A stretch of DNA of 64,000 bases from Sulfitobacter sp. F26169L (GTDB lineage Bacteria; Pseudomonadota; Alphaproteobacteria; Rhodobacterales; Rhodobacteraceae): the NCBI RefSeq assembly GCF_026410285.1, contig NZ_JAPMLP010000005.1, positions 209,625 through 273,624 on the forward strand. Reading direction: 5' to 3'. The translations under genes and the position numbers were made by a program. A model generated the notes under the pieces. It was not told the origin of the DNA. It worked only from the letters and a program-made list of their open reading frames with translations, and searched no databases. The stretch's first letter is position 1. Each line of letters begins with the position of its first letter. Below, one piece after another: positions 37,301 to 46,255 of the stretch.

Positions 37301-37860
37301 GCCTCGGGCGCCCCGTTTTCTGTCGGGTGGCGCTGAATTTCGACGTACAGGCGATCACCAAAGGCCACGTGCAACGCCTGCATCAATGCTTCGGCAGCGG
37401 GCCGCTGGCCGCTTTGCAGCAACATCCCCACCGGCCCTTGGGCCCCTCCTGTCAGGCAAATCACATCGTCGCAATAGGTGGTCAGTTCCTCCATCGTTAC
37501 CTGCGGCACCGCCCCCCCCTTGTCCAGATACAGGCAGGAGTTCAGCTTCATCAAATTCTCGTATCCCCGCTCGCTCTGGGCCAGCAGAACCACAGGTGCA
37601 GGCGGGCGTGTGCGCTCTCCGGGGGCTGTGGTGACATACTCCAGATCAACCTGGCATCCGATAATCGGCTGGATACCCGCATCCGACATCGCTACGGAAA
37701 ATTCCAGCGCGGCGAACATGTTGTTGGTATCGGTCAGCGCCATCGCGGGCATATCCGCATCAGCGCACATTGCTGGCAGCTTTTTCAACCTCAGCGCACC
37801 TTCCAACAGCGAATACTCGGAATGGGTGCGCAGGTGAATGAATCGGGGGAAATTACTCAT
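34324..37860 (-). CDS. dnaE: DNA polymerase III alpha subunit
   Basis: Replicative polymerase of 1178 residues. The N-terminal PHP domain opens HLRTHSEYSLLEGAL. The C-family polymerase core contains GPGRGSGAGSLVAYAL and the catalytic Asp residues of PDFDIDFCMDRREEV. A helix-hairpin-helix and an OB-fold region follow near 990-1080. No exonuclease insert is seen, as expected of DnaE1. It is divergent from xdhA across a 221-base gap. Confidence 0.98.
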   Translation of the reverse strand: MSNFPRFIHLRTHSEYSLLEGALRLKKLPAMCADADMPAMALTDTNNMFAALEFSVAMSDAGIQPIIGCQVDLEYVTTAPGERTRPPAPVVLLAQSERGYENLMKLNSCLYLDKGGAVPQVTMEELTTYCDDVICLTGGAQGPVGMLLQSGQRPAAEALMQALHVAFGDRLYVEIQRHPTENGAPEAERASERGFVEMAYAMNIPLVATNDVYFPASKMYEAHDALICIADGAYVDQQEGRRRLTPQHYFKSQAEMVTLFADLPEAIENTVEIAKRCAFKAYRRDPILPKFADDEVAELRRQAQDGLKARLAIIPHAAEVSVYEERLEFELGIIEGMGFPGYFLIVADFIKWAKDQGIPVGPGRGSGAGSLVAYALLITDLDPLRYSLLFERFLNPERVSMPDFDIDFCMDRREEVIRYVQDKYGRDKVGQIITFGALLSKAAVRDIGRVLQMPYGQVDRLSKMIPVEGVKPVSIEKALADEPRLREEARNEEVVARLLEYGQQVEGLLRNASTHAAGVVIGDRPLDALVPLYQDPRSDMPATQFNMKWVEQAGLVKFDFLGLKTLTVIQNAVDQIKASGRHLHIAADGTELFDPPEGLIDDIATIPLDDEASYKLYAAAKTVAVFQVESSGMMDALKRMKPTCIEDIVALVALYRPGPMENIPTYCEVKNGLKERESVHPSIDHILEETQGIIVYQEQVMQIAQVMAGYSLGGADLLRRAMGKKIAEEMAKERPKFEKGAMENGVDKKKASEVFDLLEKFANYGFNKSHAAAYAVVSYQTAWLKANHPVEFMAGVMNCDIHLTDKLAVYFEEVRKRLELPWVPPCVNRSDATFRVVDGALVYALGALKNVGVEAMRLITQGRVVEGVDKPFVTLFDLARRVDLKRVGKRPLEMLARSGAFDVLDSNRRRVFAALDPLVAYSAAIHEQKASNQVSLFGEAGDDLPEPRMINSDDWEAPERLTEEFKAVGFYLSGHPLDDYMGPLKRKWGNDRGVPFLTLDELTEKVTERGAMNARLAGVVAGRQERKSARGNRFAFAQLSDPAGAYEVTLFSDTLEACRDHLETGSKVVVTVEATMESDQLKLLGRSVAPIETAVANVGGLGLRIFIETPEAIAAVSEVLAGARHAARAAGKGPVHLCLMDPALPGEVEVDLGAEFPVTPQIKGAIRSLGGVLEVEEI

Positions 37861-38016
37861 GCAGCCAACCTATGGCGGATCACCGGTAGCCTCTAGCGCA
37901 AAAAGACCACATCGCGCAGGTTCATCAACCGCCCGCGTGCTTGCATCCGGAAATCATAGCCAAATCATCAAACCCCTTGCCAAGCCCCGATCCCGCAACG
38001 TAGCCTGTCTGACACT

Positions 38017-38045
38017 TGTATGTTCTACGCCGCATCGAACATGCA
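38017..38045. promoter_or_regulatory. Candidate operator upstream of xdhA
   Basis: TGTATGTTC (38017-38025) and GAACATGCA (38037-38045) form an inverted repeat with 8 of 9 matching positions and an 11-base spacer, 36 bases before the xdhA ATG. The position suits a repressor of the xdh/ABC operon. No regulator gene is in the window. Confidence 0.45.
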
Positions 38046-38081
38046 CAGGTTACATCTTGGTACCGCGGCGGGGTTTTCCCC

Positions 38082-39473
38082 ATGTACGTCACTTTTTCGC
38101 TTAACGGCTCACCCGTCACACTCAACGATCCCCCGCCAACAAAAACACTCCTCGACTGGCTGCGCGAAGAACGCGCCCTGACCGGCACCAAAGAAGGCTG
38201 CAACGAGGGCGACTGCGGCGCATGTACCGTTATGGTTACCGATACACTGGGCGCCGCACCGCTTAATGCCTGCATCCTGTTCCTGCCACAACTGCACGGC
38301 AAACACGTTACAACTGTCGAGGGGCTCACCGCACCGGACGGAACGCTGCACCCTGTGCAGACCGCAATGATCGAACACCACGGTAGCCAATGCGGATTTT
38401 GCACCCCTGGCTTTGTGATGAGCATGGCCACCGCACATTTGAACGGTGACACCGATCACGACACAGCGCTTGCCGGAAATCTCTGCCGCTGCACCGGATA
38501 TGCGCCAATCATCCGCGCCGCTATCGCCGCAGAAGGTGTCGACGCCCCGCCATACCTGCCGCACCCCGATCTTCGTTTCCCACCTAAAACTGCAAACGCT
38601 GCGGCGACAGCGCCTGCGGATCACTTCCATCCCGAAAACTCTGATGAGCTTGCAGAAATTTATACAGCCCACCCCGAAGCTACGCTTATAGCGGGGGCAA
38701 CGGATGTGGGTCTGTGGGTGACAAAGCAATTGCGCGATCTTGGTCAGGTAATATTTCTATCGCAATGCCGTGATCTGGGCGGCGTTTCTAAAACTCCAGA
38801 GGGATGGCGCATCGGGGCGATGGCGACCATCGCGCAGGTTGAGCGCAGCCTTGCGCCCCGTTTTCCCAGCCTCGGTGTGATGCTGCGCCGATACGGCTCT
38901 GCTCAAGTGCGCGCCGCGGCTACACTGGGCGGAAATATCGCCAATGGCTCGCCCATCGGTGATGGCAGTCCGGCGATGATCGCTCTGGGCGCCACTTTGC
39001 ATCTGCGCAAAGGAGAGACACGCCGCTCCATGCCGCTTGAGGATTTCTTTGTCGCCTACGGCAAGCAAGACCGTCAGAAGGGCGAATTTGTAGAGGCCAT
39101 TACCATCCCCGATCAGGAAGACGCGCTTTATTGCTATAAGCTGTCCAAACGGTTCGATCAGGATATTTCCGCCGTGTGCGGGTGTCTGAACCTGCCTGTG
39201 GAGAACGACACATTCGGTGCGGTCAGGCTTGCTTTTGGCGGGATGGCCGGTACGCCCGCCCGCGCAACGGCCGCCGAGGCCGCCCTTTCGGGGCAGCCTG
39301 TCTCGCAAGACACAATTGAAACCGCGATGAAAGCACTGGCCGTCGATTTCAAACCGCTGACAGACATGCGCGCCTCTTCCGGCTACCGGATGGAGGCTGC
39401 GCAAAATATGCTGCTGCGCGCCTATCATACGATCACAGGGTCGCAGACCAACATTCACGAGGTTCGCGCATGA
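38082..39473 (+). CDS. xdhA: Xanthine dehydrogenase small subunit
   Basis: Carries two [2Fe-2S] clusters and FAD for oxidation of hypoxanthine and xanthine to urate. The first cluster motif is EGCNEGDCGACTVMV, the second CGFCTPGF with CRCTGY. From about residue 175 an FAD-binding domain follows (LIAGATDVGLWVTK, ATLGGNIANGSPIGDG). The 463-residue length is normal. ATG 38082 is chosen over an upstream in-frame ATG at 38016 because the ferredoxin fold begins there. It overlaps xdhB by 4 bases. Confidence 0.96.
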   Translation: MYVTFSLNGSPVTLNDPPPTKTLLDWLREERALTGTKEGCNEGDCGACTVMVTDTLGAAPLNACILFLPQLHGKHVTTVEGLTAPDGTLHPVQTAMIEHHGSQCGFCTPGFVMSMATAHLNGDTDHDTALAGNLCRCTGYAPIIRAAIAAEGVDAPPYLPHPDLRFPPKTANAAATAPADHFHPENSDELAEIYTAHPEATLIAGATDVGLWVTKQLRDLGQVIFLSQCRDLGGVSKTPEGWRIGAMATIAQVERSLAPRFPSLGVMLRRYGSAQVRAAATLGGNIANGSPIGDGSPAMIALGATLHLRKGETRRSMPLEDFFVAYGKQDRQKGEFVEAITIPDQEDALYCYKLSKRFDQDISAVCGCLNLPVENDTFGAVRLAFGGMAGTPARATAAEAALSGQPVSQDTIETAMKALAVDFKPLTDMRASSGYRMEAAQNMLLRAYHTITGSQTNIHEVRA

Positions 39474-41884
39474 GTGTTACAAAACCCCTGCCCCATGACG
39501 CCGCACACCTGCACGTTACAGGCGCTGCACGCTACGTCGATGATATCGCGACTCCCGCGGGGACGCTGCATCTTGCCTTCGGTCTTAGCACACTGGCCCG
39601 TGGGAAAATTACGCGGATGGATCTGTCGGCAGTGCGCGCAGCGGCAGATGTCGTTGCGGTTCTGACATCTGCTGATCTGCCCTTTGCCAACGATGTATCC
39701 CCCTCCAACCACGACGAACCATTGCTGGCGGATGGCAGCGTACACTACGTGGGCCAGCCATTGTTTGTGGTTATCGCCAACAGCCACCTTGCGGCACGAA
39801 AAGCCGCGCGTCTGGCAGAAGTCGAAACCGACGCGGAAACACCTATCCTTACGATCGATCAAGCCATGGCCGCCAACAGCCGCTTTGAGGAAGGTCCGCG
39901 CATTTATGCAAAAGGCGATGCCCCCGCCGCACTGAAAAACGCGCCCCACCGCCTAAGTGGCAAGATAGAGATCGGCGGACAGGAGCATTTTTATCTGGAG
40001 GGGCAAGCCGCCCTCGCCCTTCCGGGAGAGGACGGGGAAATGCTGATCCAGAGCTCGACCCAGCACCCCACCGAAATACAGCACAAGGTCGCCGAAGCGA
40101 TTGGCCTTCCGATGCATGCCGTACGTGTCGAAACACGGCGCATGGGGGGCGGATTTGGCGGTAAGGAAAGTCAGGGCAACGCGCTGGCTGTTGCCTGCGC
40201 AGTGGCTGCCCGCGCCACGGGGCGGCCCTGCAAGATGCGCTATGACCGTGATGATGATATGGTCATCACCGGCAAACGCCATGATTTCCGCATCGAATAT
40301 GATGTAGGGTTTGACGCCGATGGCGTTCTGAAGGCGGTTGATTTCACCCATTACGCACGCTGCGGCTGGGCGATGGACCTTAGCCTGCCGGTGGCCGACC
40401 GCGCCATGCTGCACGCAGATAACGCCTACAATCTGGATCATGCGCGGATCACCTCGCACCGTCTGAAAACCAATACGCAAAGCGCAACCGCCTTTCGCGG
40501 ATTTGGCGGACCACAAGGTGTTGTCGGGATCGAACGGGTGATGGATCACATCGCCGCGCATCTCGGGCTTGACCCGCTTGAGGTACGGCGCGTCAATTTC
40601 TACCGCGACAGCATCACCCGTACAGCCAGTGTGGACACAGCACCGCCTTCCCTGCCCGACGATGATCACACCGACGCTACAAGTCGGGGCGCGCAGGCAC
40701 AGGTTTCGCAAGCAAGCGACGTACCGCCAAACCCCGACAGTCTGCAAACCACTCCTTATCACCAACCCGTAAGTGACTGCATCATTAACGCGCTGGTAAC
40801 ACGCCTTGCCGACAGTGCCGCATATGCGCAAAGACGTGAGGAAATCGCGCGTTGGAATGCGCAGCAGCCGATCCTGAAACGCGGCATCGCGTTGACCCCT
40901 GTCAAGTTCGGGATTTCGTTTACACTTACCCACCTCAATCAGGCGGGTGCGCTGGTGCATGTGTATCAGGACGGCTCTATCCACCTTAACCACGGCGGCA
41001 CAGAGATGGGTCAGGGCTTGTTCCAGAAAGTTGCGCAGGTCGCCGCGTCCGAATTTGGCGTACCGCTGGAACAGATCAAAATCACGGCAACCGACACGGC
41101 CAAGGTGCCCAACACCTCGGCCACTGCGGCCAGTTCGGGGACCGATCTGAACGGCATGGCCGTGGTGAACGCCTGCGAAACCATACGCAAGCGTATGGCA
41201 AGCCATCTTGCGCAGGTTCACCAATGCGCCACAGAAGACATCCGCTTTGCGGAGGGGCATGTTTTTGCAGGCGCTGAAACCCTGACCTTTGCCGAGGCCG
41301 CGCAGAGCAGCTATCTTGCGCGGGTCAGCCTGTCGGCGACAGGATTTTACAAAACCCCCGACATCCAGTGGGACCGTATCAAAGGTAAGGGAAGGCCATT
41401 CTTCTACTTCGCCTACGGCGCTGCCGTGACAGAAGTGGTGATTGATACTCTCACTGGCGAAAACCGTATCTTGCGCGCAGACATCCTGCATGATGCAGGC
41501 CAGTCGCTGAACCCCGCGCTGGATATCGGCCAGATTGAAGGCGGCTATGTGCAGGGTGCAGGCTGGCTCACCACCGAGGAACTGGTGTGGGACGACAAGG
41601 GCGTGCTGAAAACCCGCGCGCCTGCAACCTACAAAATCCCCGCAGTGTCTGACCGTCCTGATGTGTTCAATGTTGCCCTTTGGGACCAGCCCAATCCCGC
41701 AAAAACGGTGTACCGCTCAAAAGCGGTGGGAGAGCCGCCGTTAATGTTGGGGGTTTCGGCGTGGTCAGCGCTTGCCGATGCTGTAGCCGCCTGCGGGCCT
41801 GCATATGGCGATCTGCAAACACCAGCGACGGCAGAGGCCGTGCTGGCCGCGATCACCAGAACCCGCAACGGGGCGGCAGAATGA
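39470..41884 (+). CDS. xdhB: Xanthine dehydrogenase large (molybdenum) subunit
   Basis: Molybdopterin-binding subunit of 804 residues. It begins with AAHLHVTGAARYVDDI, then has GGGFGGKESQG, TAFRGFGGPQG, the GGTEMGQGL loop and the catalytic Glu in VGEPPLMLG near the end. A stretch near residues 395-425, rich in Asp, Ser and Pro, looks like a short insert between conserved blocks. It overlaps both xdhA and xdhC by 4 bases (ATGA). Confidence 0.97.
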   Translation: MSVTKPLPHDAAHLHVTGAARYVDDIATPAGTLHLAFGLSTLARGKITRMDLSAVRAAADVVAVLTSADLPFANDVSPSNHDEPLLADGSVHYVGQPLFVVIANSHLAARKAARLAEVETDAETPILTIDQAMAANSRFEEGPRIYAKGDAPAALKNAPHRLSGKIEIGGQEHFYLEGQAALALPGEDGEMLIQSSTQHPTEIQHKVAEAIGLPMHAVRVETRRMGGGFGGKESQGNALAVACAVAARATGRPCKMRYDRDDDMVITGKRHDFRIEYDVGFDADGVLKAVDFTHYARCGWAMDLSLPVADRAMLHADNAYNLDHARITSHRLKTNTQSATAFRGFGGPQGVVGIERVMDHIAAHLGLDPLEVRRVNFYRDSITRTASVDTAPPSLPDDDHTDATSRGAQAQVSQASDVPPNPDSLQTTPYHQPVSDCIINALVTRLADSAAYAQRREEIARWNAQQPILKRGIALTPVKFGISFTLTHLNQAGALVHVYQDGSIHLNHGGTEMGQGLFQKVAQVAASEFGVPLEQIKITATDTAKVPNTSATAASSGTDLNGMAVVNACETIRKRMASHLAQVHQCATEDIRFAEGHVFAGAETLTFAEAAQSSYLARVSLSATGFYKTPDIQWDRIKGKGRPFFYFAYGAAVTEVVIDTLTGENRILRADILHDAGQSLNPALDIGQIEGGYVQGAGWLTTEELVWDDKGVLKTRAPATYKIPAVSDRPDVFNVALWDQPNPAKTVYRSKAVGEPPLMLGVSAWSALADAVAACGPAYGDLQTPATAEAVLAAITRTRNGAAE

Positions 41885-42642
41885 ATGCCATCTACGTCAG
41901 GGTCACCCGCACCCGCGGGTCTGCTCCGCGTGATGCGGGGACTGCCATGCGCGTGACTGCGACCGATTGTACAGGCACAATAGGCGGCGGCGCGCTGGAA
42001 TACCGCGCAATCGCGACCGCACGCAGGCTGCTGGCAGCGGGCCAGACAGATCATACCGAAACCATTCCCCTCGGCCCCGGATTGGGGCAGTGCTGCGGCG
42101 GTGCGGTCAGCCTGCACTACGGTGTAGATGTGGCCCAAACGGATGAACCCGCATTCGCGCCCCATGTGTTAGCACCGGATCATACAATCTGCCCGCTTTG
42201 GATATGGGGCGCAGGGCATGTGGGGCGCGCAGTGATAAAAAGCTGTCCGGCGCAGGCCTTCGACATCACTTGGATTGACAGCGCGCCAGAGCGATTTCCC
42301 GATACGACACCCGATCACGTCACACAGATGCCTACCCTGAATATGCCCCGTCTTGGCGCAAATGCGCCCTCTGATGCGTGGCATCTTGTGTTCACCTATT
42401 CTCACGATATTGATCTGGCGCTTTGCGCGGCGCTGCTGCGGCGCGGTGCGGCGGGTATCGGGCTGATCGGATCGGAGACGAAACGGGTAAGGTTTAGCAA
42501 AAGATTGCGCGCCATGGGCCTCGACCCGTCTGCCATTACCTGCCCCATCGGCGATAAAACACTTGGCAAAGCCCCCCATCAGATTGCACATGGCACTGTG
42601 AATGCTCTGCTCAACGCAACAAGAACCAAGGTTTCCGCATGA
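41881..42642 (+). CDS. xdhC: Xanthine dehydrogenase accessory protein
   Basis: Chaperone that binds sulfurated molybdenum cofactor and inserts it into XdhB. The 253 residues open with VRVTRTRGSAPRDAGTAM and contain GTIGGGALE, GPGLGQCCGG, and a Rossmann-type region IWGAGHVGRAV. ATG 41881 overlaps the xdhB stop. The stop overlaps the ABC ATPase start (ATGA), which ties the enzyme and importer genes into one transcript. Confidence 0.95.
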   Translation: MNAIYVRVTRTRGSAPRDAGTAMRVTATDCTGTIGGGALEYRAIATARRLLAAGQTDHTETIPLGPGLGQCCGGAVSLHYGVDVAQTDEPAFAPHVLAPDHTICPLWIWGAGHVGRAVIKSCPAQAFDITWIDSAPERFPDTTPDHVTQMPTLNMPRLGANAPSDAWHLVFTYSHDIDLALCAALLRRGAAGIGLIGSETKRVRFSKRLRAMGLDPSAITCPIGDKTLGKAPHQIAHGTVNALLNATRTKVSA

Positions 42643-44156
42643 CTGAACCGCTGCTGTCTCTCACATCGCTTACAAAAGCCTATCCCGGTGTGGTGGCAAA
42701 CAGTGATGTATCACTGAGCATCGCAGCGGGTGAAGTCCATGCGCTGCTGGGTGAAAACGGCGCGGGCAAATCGACCTTGGTCAAAATGATCTATGGTCTG
42801 GTGAAGCCCGACAGCGGACAGATGCGGATGAACGGCCAGAATTACGCACCCGCAGAACCGCGCGCGGCGCGTGCTGCCGGTGTCGGGATGGTGTTCCAGC
42901 ATTTTTCGCTGTTTGACGCGATGAGCGTGGCGGAGAACATTGCCTTGGGGATGGAGAATGCTCCCAAGCTGAGCGCCCTTTCCGCGCAGATCAGTGCGGT
43001 TTCGGAAACCTACGGCCTGCCCCTGTCGCCCGACCGGATTGTCGGGGATTTATCCGCGGGCGAGCGCCAGCGTGTCGAGATCATCCGCTGTCTGTTGCAA
43101 GAGCCCAAGCTGTTGATCATGGACGAGCCGACCTCTGTTCTGACCCCCCAAGAGGTGGATATTCTGTTCAAAACCCTGCGCAAGTTGAGCGCCGAGGGAA
43201 CCGCGATTTTGTATATCTCGCACAAGCTGGAAGAAATCCGCACCCTGTGCGACAGCGCCACCATTTTACGGTTGGGCAAGGTTGTGGGGCATTGCACGCC
43301 ACGCGAAACCACTGCCAGCGAAATGGCGGAAATGATGGTTGGAAAATTGCTTCAGGCACCCACGCGCGCGGGTCAGACGGCTGGTGATGTTGTGCTGGGC
43401 CTGACCGGTCTTAGCGCGCCTGCGCCAAATGCCTTTGGCATGTCACTTAAAGAAATCTCGCTGGAACTGCGGGCGGGTGAAGTGCTGGGCATTGGCGGTG
43501 TCGCTGGTAACGGACAGGATGAACTACTGGCCGCGCTGTCGGGCGAGCGTCCTGTCGCACAAGGTATGATCAGCTATAAAGGCGAAGACATCGGCCCACT
43601 GGGGCCAACCGCGCGGCGACAGCGCGGATTACTGAGCGCCCCTGAAGAACGCATGGGCCATGCCGCAGCGCCCGATATGACCCTTACGGAAAATGCCATG
43701 CTGACAGGTGCGGCGCGCGAAGGTCTGGAGAAACGCGGGTTTCTTGACTGGCCAGCCGCGACACGGTTTGCCGAACGCATTATCGAACGGTTTGATGTGC
43801 GCACACCCGGCCCCACCGCCGCTGCGCGATCCCTGTCGGGCGGAAACCTGCAAAAGTTTGTCATCGGTCGCGAAGTTTTGCAAAAGCCGGATGTGTTCGT
43901 GGTGAACCAGCCTACCTGGGGTGTGGATGCATCTGCGGCGGCGGCGATCCGTCAGGCGCTGCTGGATCTGGCGCAAAACGGTGCGGCACTTGTGGTGATC
44001 AGTCAGGATCTGGACGAGTTGATGGAAATTTCAGACCGTTTCGCCGCCCTGAATGAGGGACGCCTATCGGTGCCACGCCCCGCGCAGGGCATTACGGTTG
44101 AAGAAATAGGTCTGATGATGGGTGGCGCACACGGTATGGAGGTTGCGCATGTCTAA
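42639..44156 (+). CDS. BMP-type ABC importer ATP-binding protein
   Basis: A 505-residue double ATPase of the sugar/nucleoside class. Domain 1 has intact Walker A (GENGAGKST), signature LSAGERQRVE and Walker B LLIMDEPT. Domain 2 is typically degenerate: GVAGNGQDEL replaces Walker A, the signature is LSGGNLQKFVIG and the Walker B region reads VNQPTWGVD. Together with the next genes it resembles purine or guanosine importers such as NupO. Substrate is inferred from the xdh genes before it. Confidence 0.93.
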   Translation: MTEPLLSLTSLTKAYPGVVANSDVSLSIAAGEVHALLGENGAGKSTLVKMIYGLVKPDSGQMRMNGQNYAPAEPRAARAAGVGMVFQHFSLFDAMSVAENIALGMENAPKLSALSAQISAVSETYGLPLSPDRIVGDLSAGERQRVEIIRCLLQEPKLLIMDEPTSVLTPQEVDILFKTLRKLSAEGTAILYISHKLEEIRTLCDSATILRLGKVVGHCTPRETTASEMAEMMVGKLLQAPTRAGQTAGDVVLGLTGLSAPAPNAFGMSLKEISLELRAGEVLGIGGVAGNGQDELLAALSGERPVAQGMISYKGEDIGPLGPTARRQRGLLSAPEERMGHAAAPDMTLTENAMLTGAAREGLEKRGFLDWPAATRFAERIIERFDVRTPGPTAAARSLSGGNLQKFVIGREVLQKPDVFVVNQPTWGVDASAAAAIRQALLDLAQNGAALVVISQDLDELMEISDRFAALNEGRLSVPRPAQGITVEEIGLMMGGAHGMEVAHV

Positions 44157-44208
44157 GAGCGCGAAATTTAAGTCTACAGGAGAAATGATGAAGGGCGGCG
44201 GCGCGTGA
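44149..44208 (+). CDS. Possible 19-codon coupling peptide between ATPase and permease genes
   Basis: ATG 44149 overlaps the ATPase stop and the frame ends at TGA 44206-44208, overlapping the permease GTG start (GTGA). An AGGAG at 44178-44182 could also start a 7-codon version at 44185. The peptide has no domain; it may serve to carry ribosomes to the GTG start. It could be chance. Confidence 0.3.
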   Translation: MSKSAKFKSTGEMMKGGGA

Positions 44209-45287
44209 TTGCATTGGTAAAACGCCCCGAGCCGAGCCGCGTGTTTTCGCTGGCGGCCCCCGTACTGGCTGTCCTTGCGACGATGGTTTTCGGTGGGCTG
44301 TTGTTTGCGATATTGGGCAAGGATCCGTTATTAGCAATCAAGACGATCTTCTGGGAGCCGGTGTTTGGCGAGTTTGCCTTTTTCTACCGCCCGCAACTGC
44401 TCATCAAGGGCGCGCCACTGGTGTTGATTGCCATTGGCCTGAGCCTTGGGTTCAAGGCAGGGATATGGAACATCGGCGCGGAGGGGCAGTACATTATGGG
44501 TGCCCTGTTCGGGGCGGGTGTCGGGCTTGCGTTTTATCCGGCTGAAAGCGCGCTGATCTTTCCGCTGATGGTGCTTGCCGGTGCTTTGGGGGGATGGCTG
44601 TGGGCGATGATACCGGCCATTCTCAAGGTGAGGTTCGGCACCAACGAAATACTGGTTTCGCTTATGCTGGTATATGTTGCAGAACAGTTTCTGGCATCTA
44701 TGTCACTGGGACTGATGCGAAGCCCCGAAGGCATGGGGTTTCCCGGCTCGCGTAATTTGCAACAGTACGCAAGCGCTCACAACGCCGATCTGATTACGGG
44801 CTCGGGTATGCACTGGGGTGTTGTTGCGGCATTTATTGCAGTTATTTTCGCATATGTGCTGATGGCGCGGCACAGATTGGGGTTTGCCATTCGGGTAACC
44901 GGAGATGCACCGCGCGCGGCGGCATTTTCGGGGGTAAATCCCGCGCGGCTGGTTCTGTTTTGCCTCGGCACTTCCGGTCTGTTGGCTGGCCTTGCGGGTA
45001 TGTTCGAAGTGTCTGGCCCCGCCGGGCAGGTCACGATTGATTTCAACGTAGGCTACGGATTTACGGCGATCATCGTTGCCTTTCTGGGGCGGTTGCATCC
45101 TGTCGGCATCTTGCTGGCCGGCGGGTTGATGGCGTTGACCTACATCGGTGGCGATATTGCGCAATCCAAACTGGGATTGCCTGCGGCGGCTATTCAGGTT
45201 TTTCAGGGGATGCTGCTGTTTTTCCTGTTGGCCTTTGATTTGTTCACAAATTACCGGCTGCGCTTTGGCCGTGCAGAGGTGGTGTGA
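44205..45287 (+). CDS. BMP-type ABC importer permease 1
   Basis: An inner-membrane protein of 360 residues with about nine hydrophobic segments, like NupP/YufP. The family stretches GIWNIGAEGQYIMGA and FGTNEILVSLMLVY are present. The start is GTG 44205, preceded by the short coupling frame; no better start is seen. It is followed at once by the second permease. Confidence 0.92.
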   Translation: MIALVKRPEPSRVFSLAAPVLAVLATMVFGGLLFAILGKDPLLAIKTIFWEPVFGEFAFFYRPQLLIKGAPLVLIAIGLSLGFKAGIWNIGAEGQYIMGALFGAGVGLAFYPAESALIFPLMVLAGALGGWLWAMIPAILKVRFGTNEILVSLMLVYVAEQFLASMSLGLMRSPEGMGFPGSRNLQQYASAHNADLITGSGMHWGVVAAFIAVIFAYVLMARHRLGFAIRVTGDAPRAAAFSGVNPARLVLFCLGTSGLLAGLAGMFEVSGPAGQVTIDFNVGYGFTAIIVAFLGRLHPVGILLAGGLMALTYIGGDIAQSKLGLPAAAIQVFQGMLLFFLLAFDLFTNYRLRFGRAEVV

Positions 45288-46207
45288 TGGATTTATCCGC
45301 AATCAATCCAATTCTTTTTGTCGCGGGTTTCTTTGTCGCTGCCACCCCGTTGATCTTTGCCGCAATTGGCGAACTGGTCGTAGAAAGGACCGGTGTGCTG
45401 AACCTTGGCGTTGAGGGCATGATGATCATCGGTGCGATCTGCGGTTTCGCGGTGGCAGTTGAAACGGGTTCGCCGCTGTTGGGCTTTGGCGCGGCCGCAA
45501 TCGGTGGCGCGGTGCTGAGCCTGCTGTTTGCGTTTTTGACGCAGGTGATGCTTGCCAATCAGGTGGCATCAGGGCTGGCGCTGACGCTGTTCGGTCTGGG
45601 CTTTTCGGCCCTGCTGGGGCAGAGCTATGTCGGAGTGAAACCGCCCCGCATGGCCGACATGAACTTTGGCCCTTTGGCGGAGATTCCCGTGATTGGGCCT
45701 GTATTTCTGAGCCATGATATTATTGTCTACCTTGGTCTGGCATTGGTTGCCTGTGTCTGGGCGGTGTTGAAGTTTACCCGCGCGGGGCTGGTGCTGCGCG
45801 CTGTTGGTGAAAACCACGATGCGGCGCACGCGCTGGGGTTCAAGGTCAAGCGTATCCGCACACTCGCGATCATGTTTGGGGGCGCATGTGCCGGGGTGGG
45901 CGGGGCCTACATCAGTCTGATCCGTGTCCCGCAATGGACCGAAGGGATGACCGCCGGTGTGGGGTGGATTGCACTCGCACTGGTTGTGTTTGCCTCATGG
46001 AAACCGTTCCGCCTGTTGCTGGGGGCATATCTCTTTGGCGGGCTGGTACAATTACAGCTGAATCTGCAAGGTGCAGGCGTTGCCATTCCTGTCGAATATC
46101 TGGCAATGTCGCCTTACGTTATCACAATTGTGGTGCTGGTGTTTCTGTCGCGCTCAAAAAGCGCCGCACCGGGATCACTGGGACGCATTTTCCACGCCTC
46201 GTCCTGA
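45287..46207 (+). CDS. BMP-type ABC importer permease 2
   Basis: A second permease of 306 residues with about eight hydrophobic segments, like NupQ/YufQ. Typical blocks are ERTGVLNLGVEGMM, NQVASGLALTLFGLG and RAVGENHDAAHALG. ATG 45287 overlaps the previous stop by one base (TGATG); GTG 45284 is an alternative. It forms the channel with permease 1. Confidence 0.92.
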   Translation: MDLSAINPILFVAGFFVAATPLIFAAIGELVVERTGVLNLGVEGMMIIGAICGFAVAVETGSPLLGFGAAAIGGAVLSLLFAFLTQVMLANQVASGLALTLFGLGFSALLGQSYVGVKPPRMADMNFGPLAEIPVIGPVFLSHDIIVYLGLALVACVWAVLKFTRAGLVLRAVGENHDAAHALGFKVKRIRTLAIMFGGACAGVGGAYISLIRVPQWTEGMTAGVGWIALALVVFASWKPFRLLLGAYLFGGLVQLQLNLQGAGVAIPVEYLAMSPYVITIVVLVFLSRSKSAAPGSLGRIFHASS

Positions 46208-46255
46208 GGCAACAACCGCAACCAGCGGAAAAGACCAACCGGGGAGAACTCTAAG

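Noticed and set aside
39953..41491. Open frame of 512 codons on the minus strand opposite xdhB
   Set aside because: Antisense to xdhB, whose frame is unambiguous; composition is atypical for a protein.
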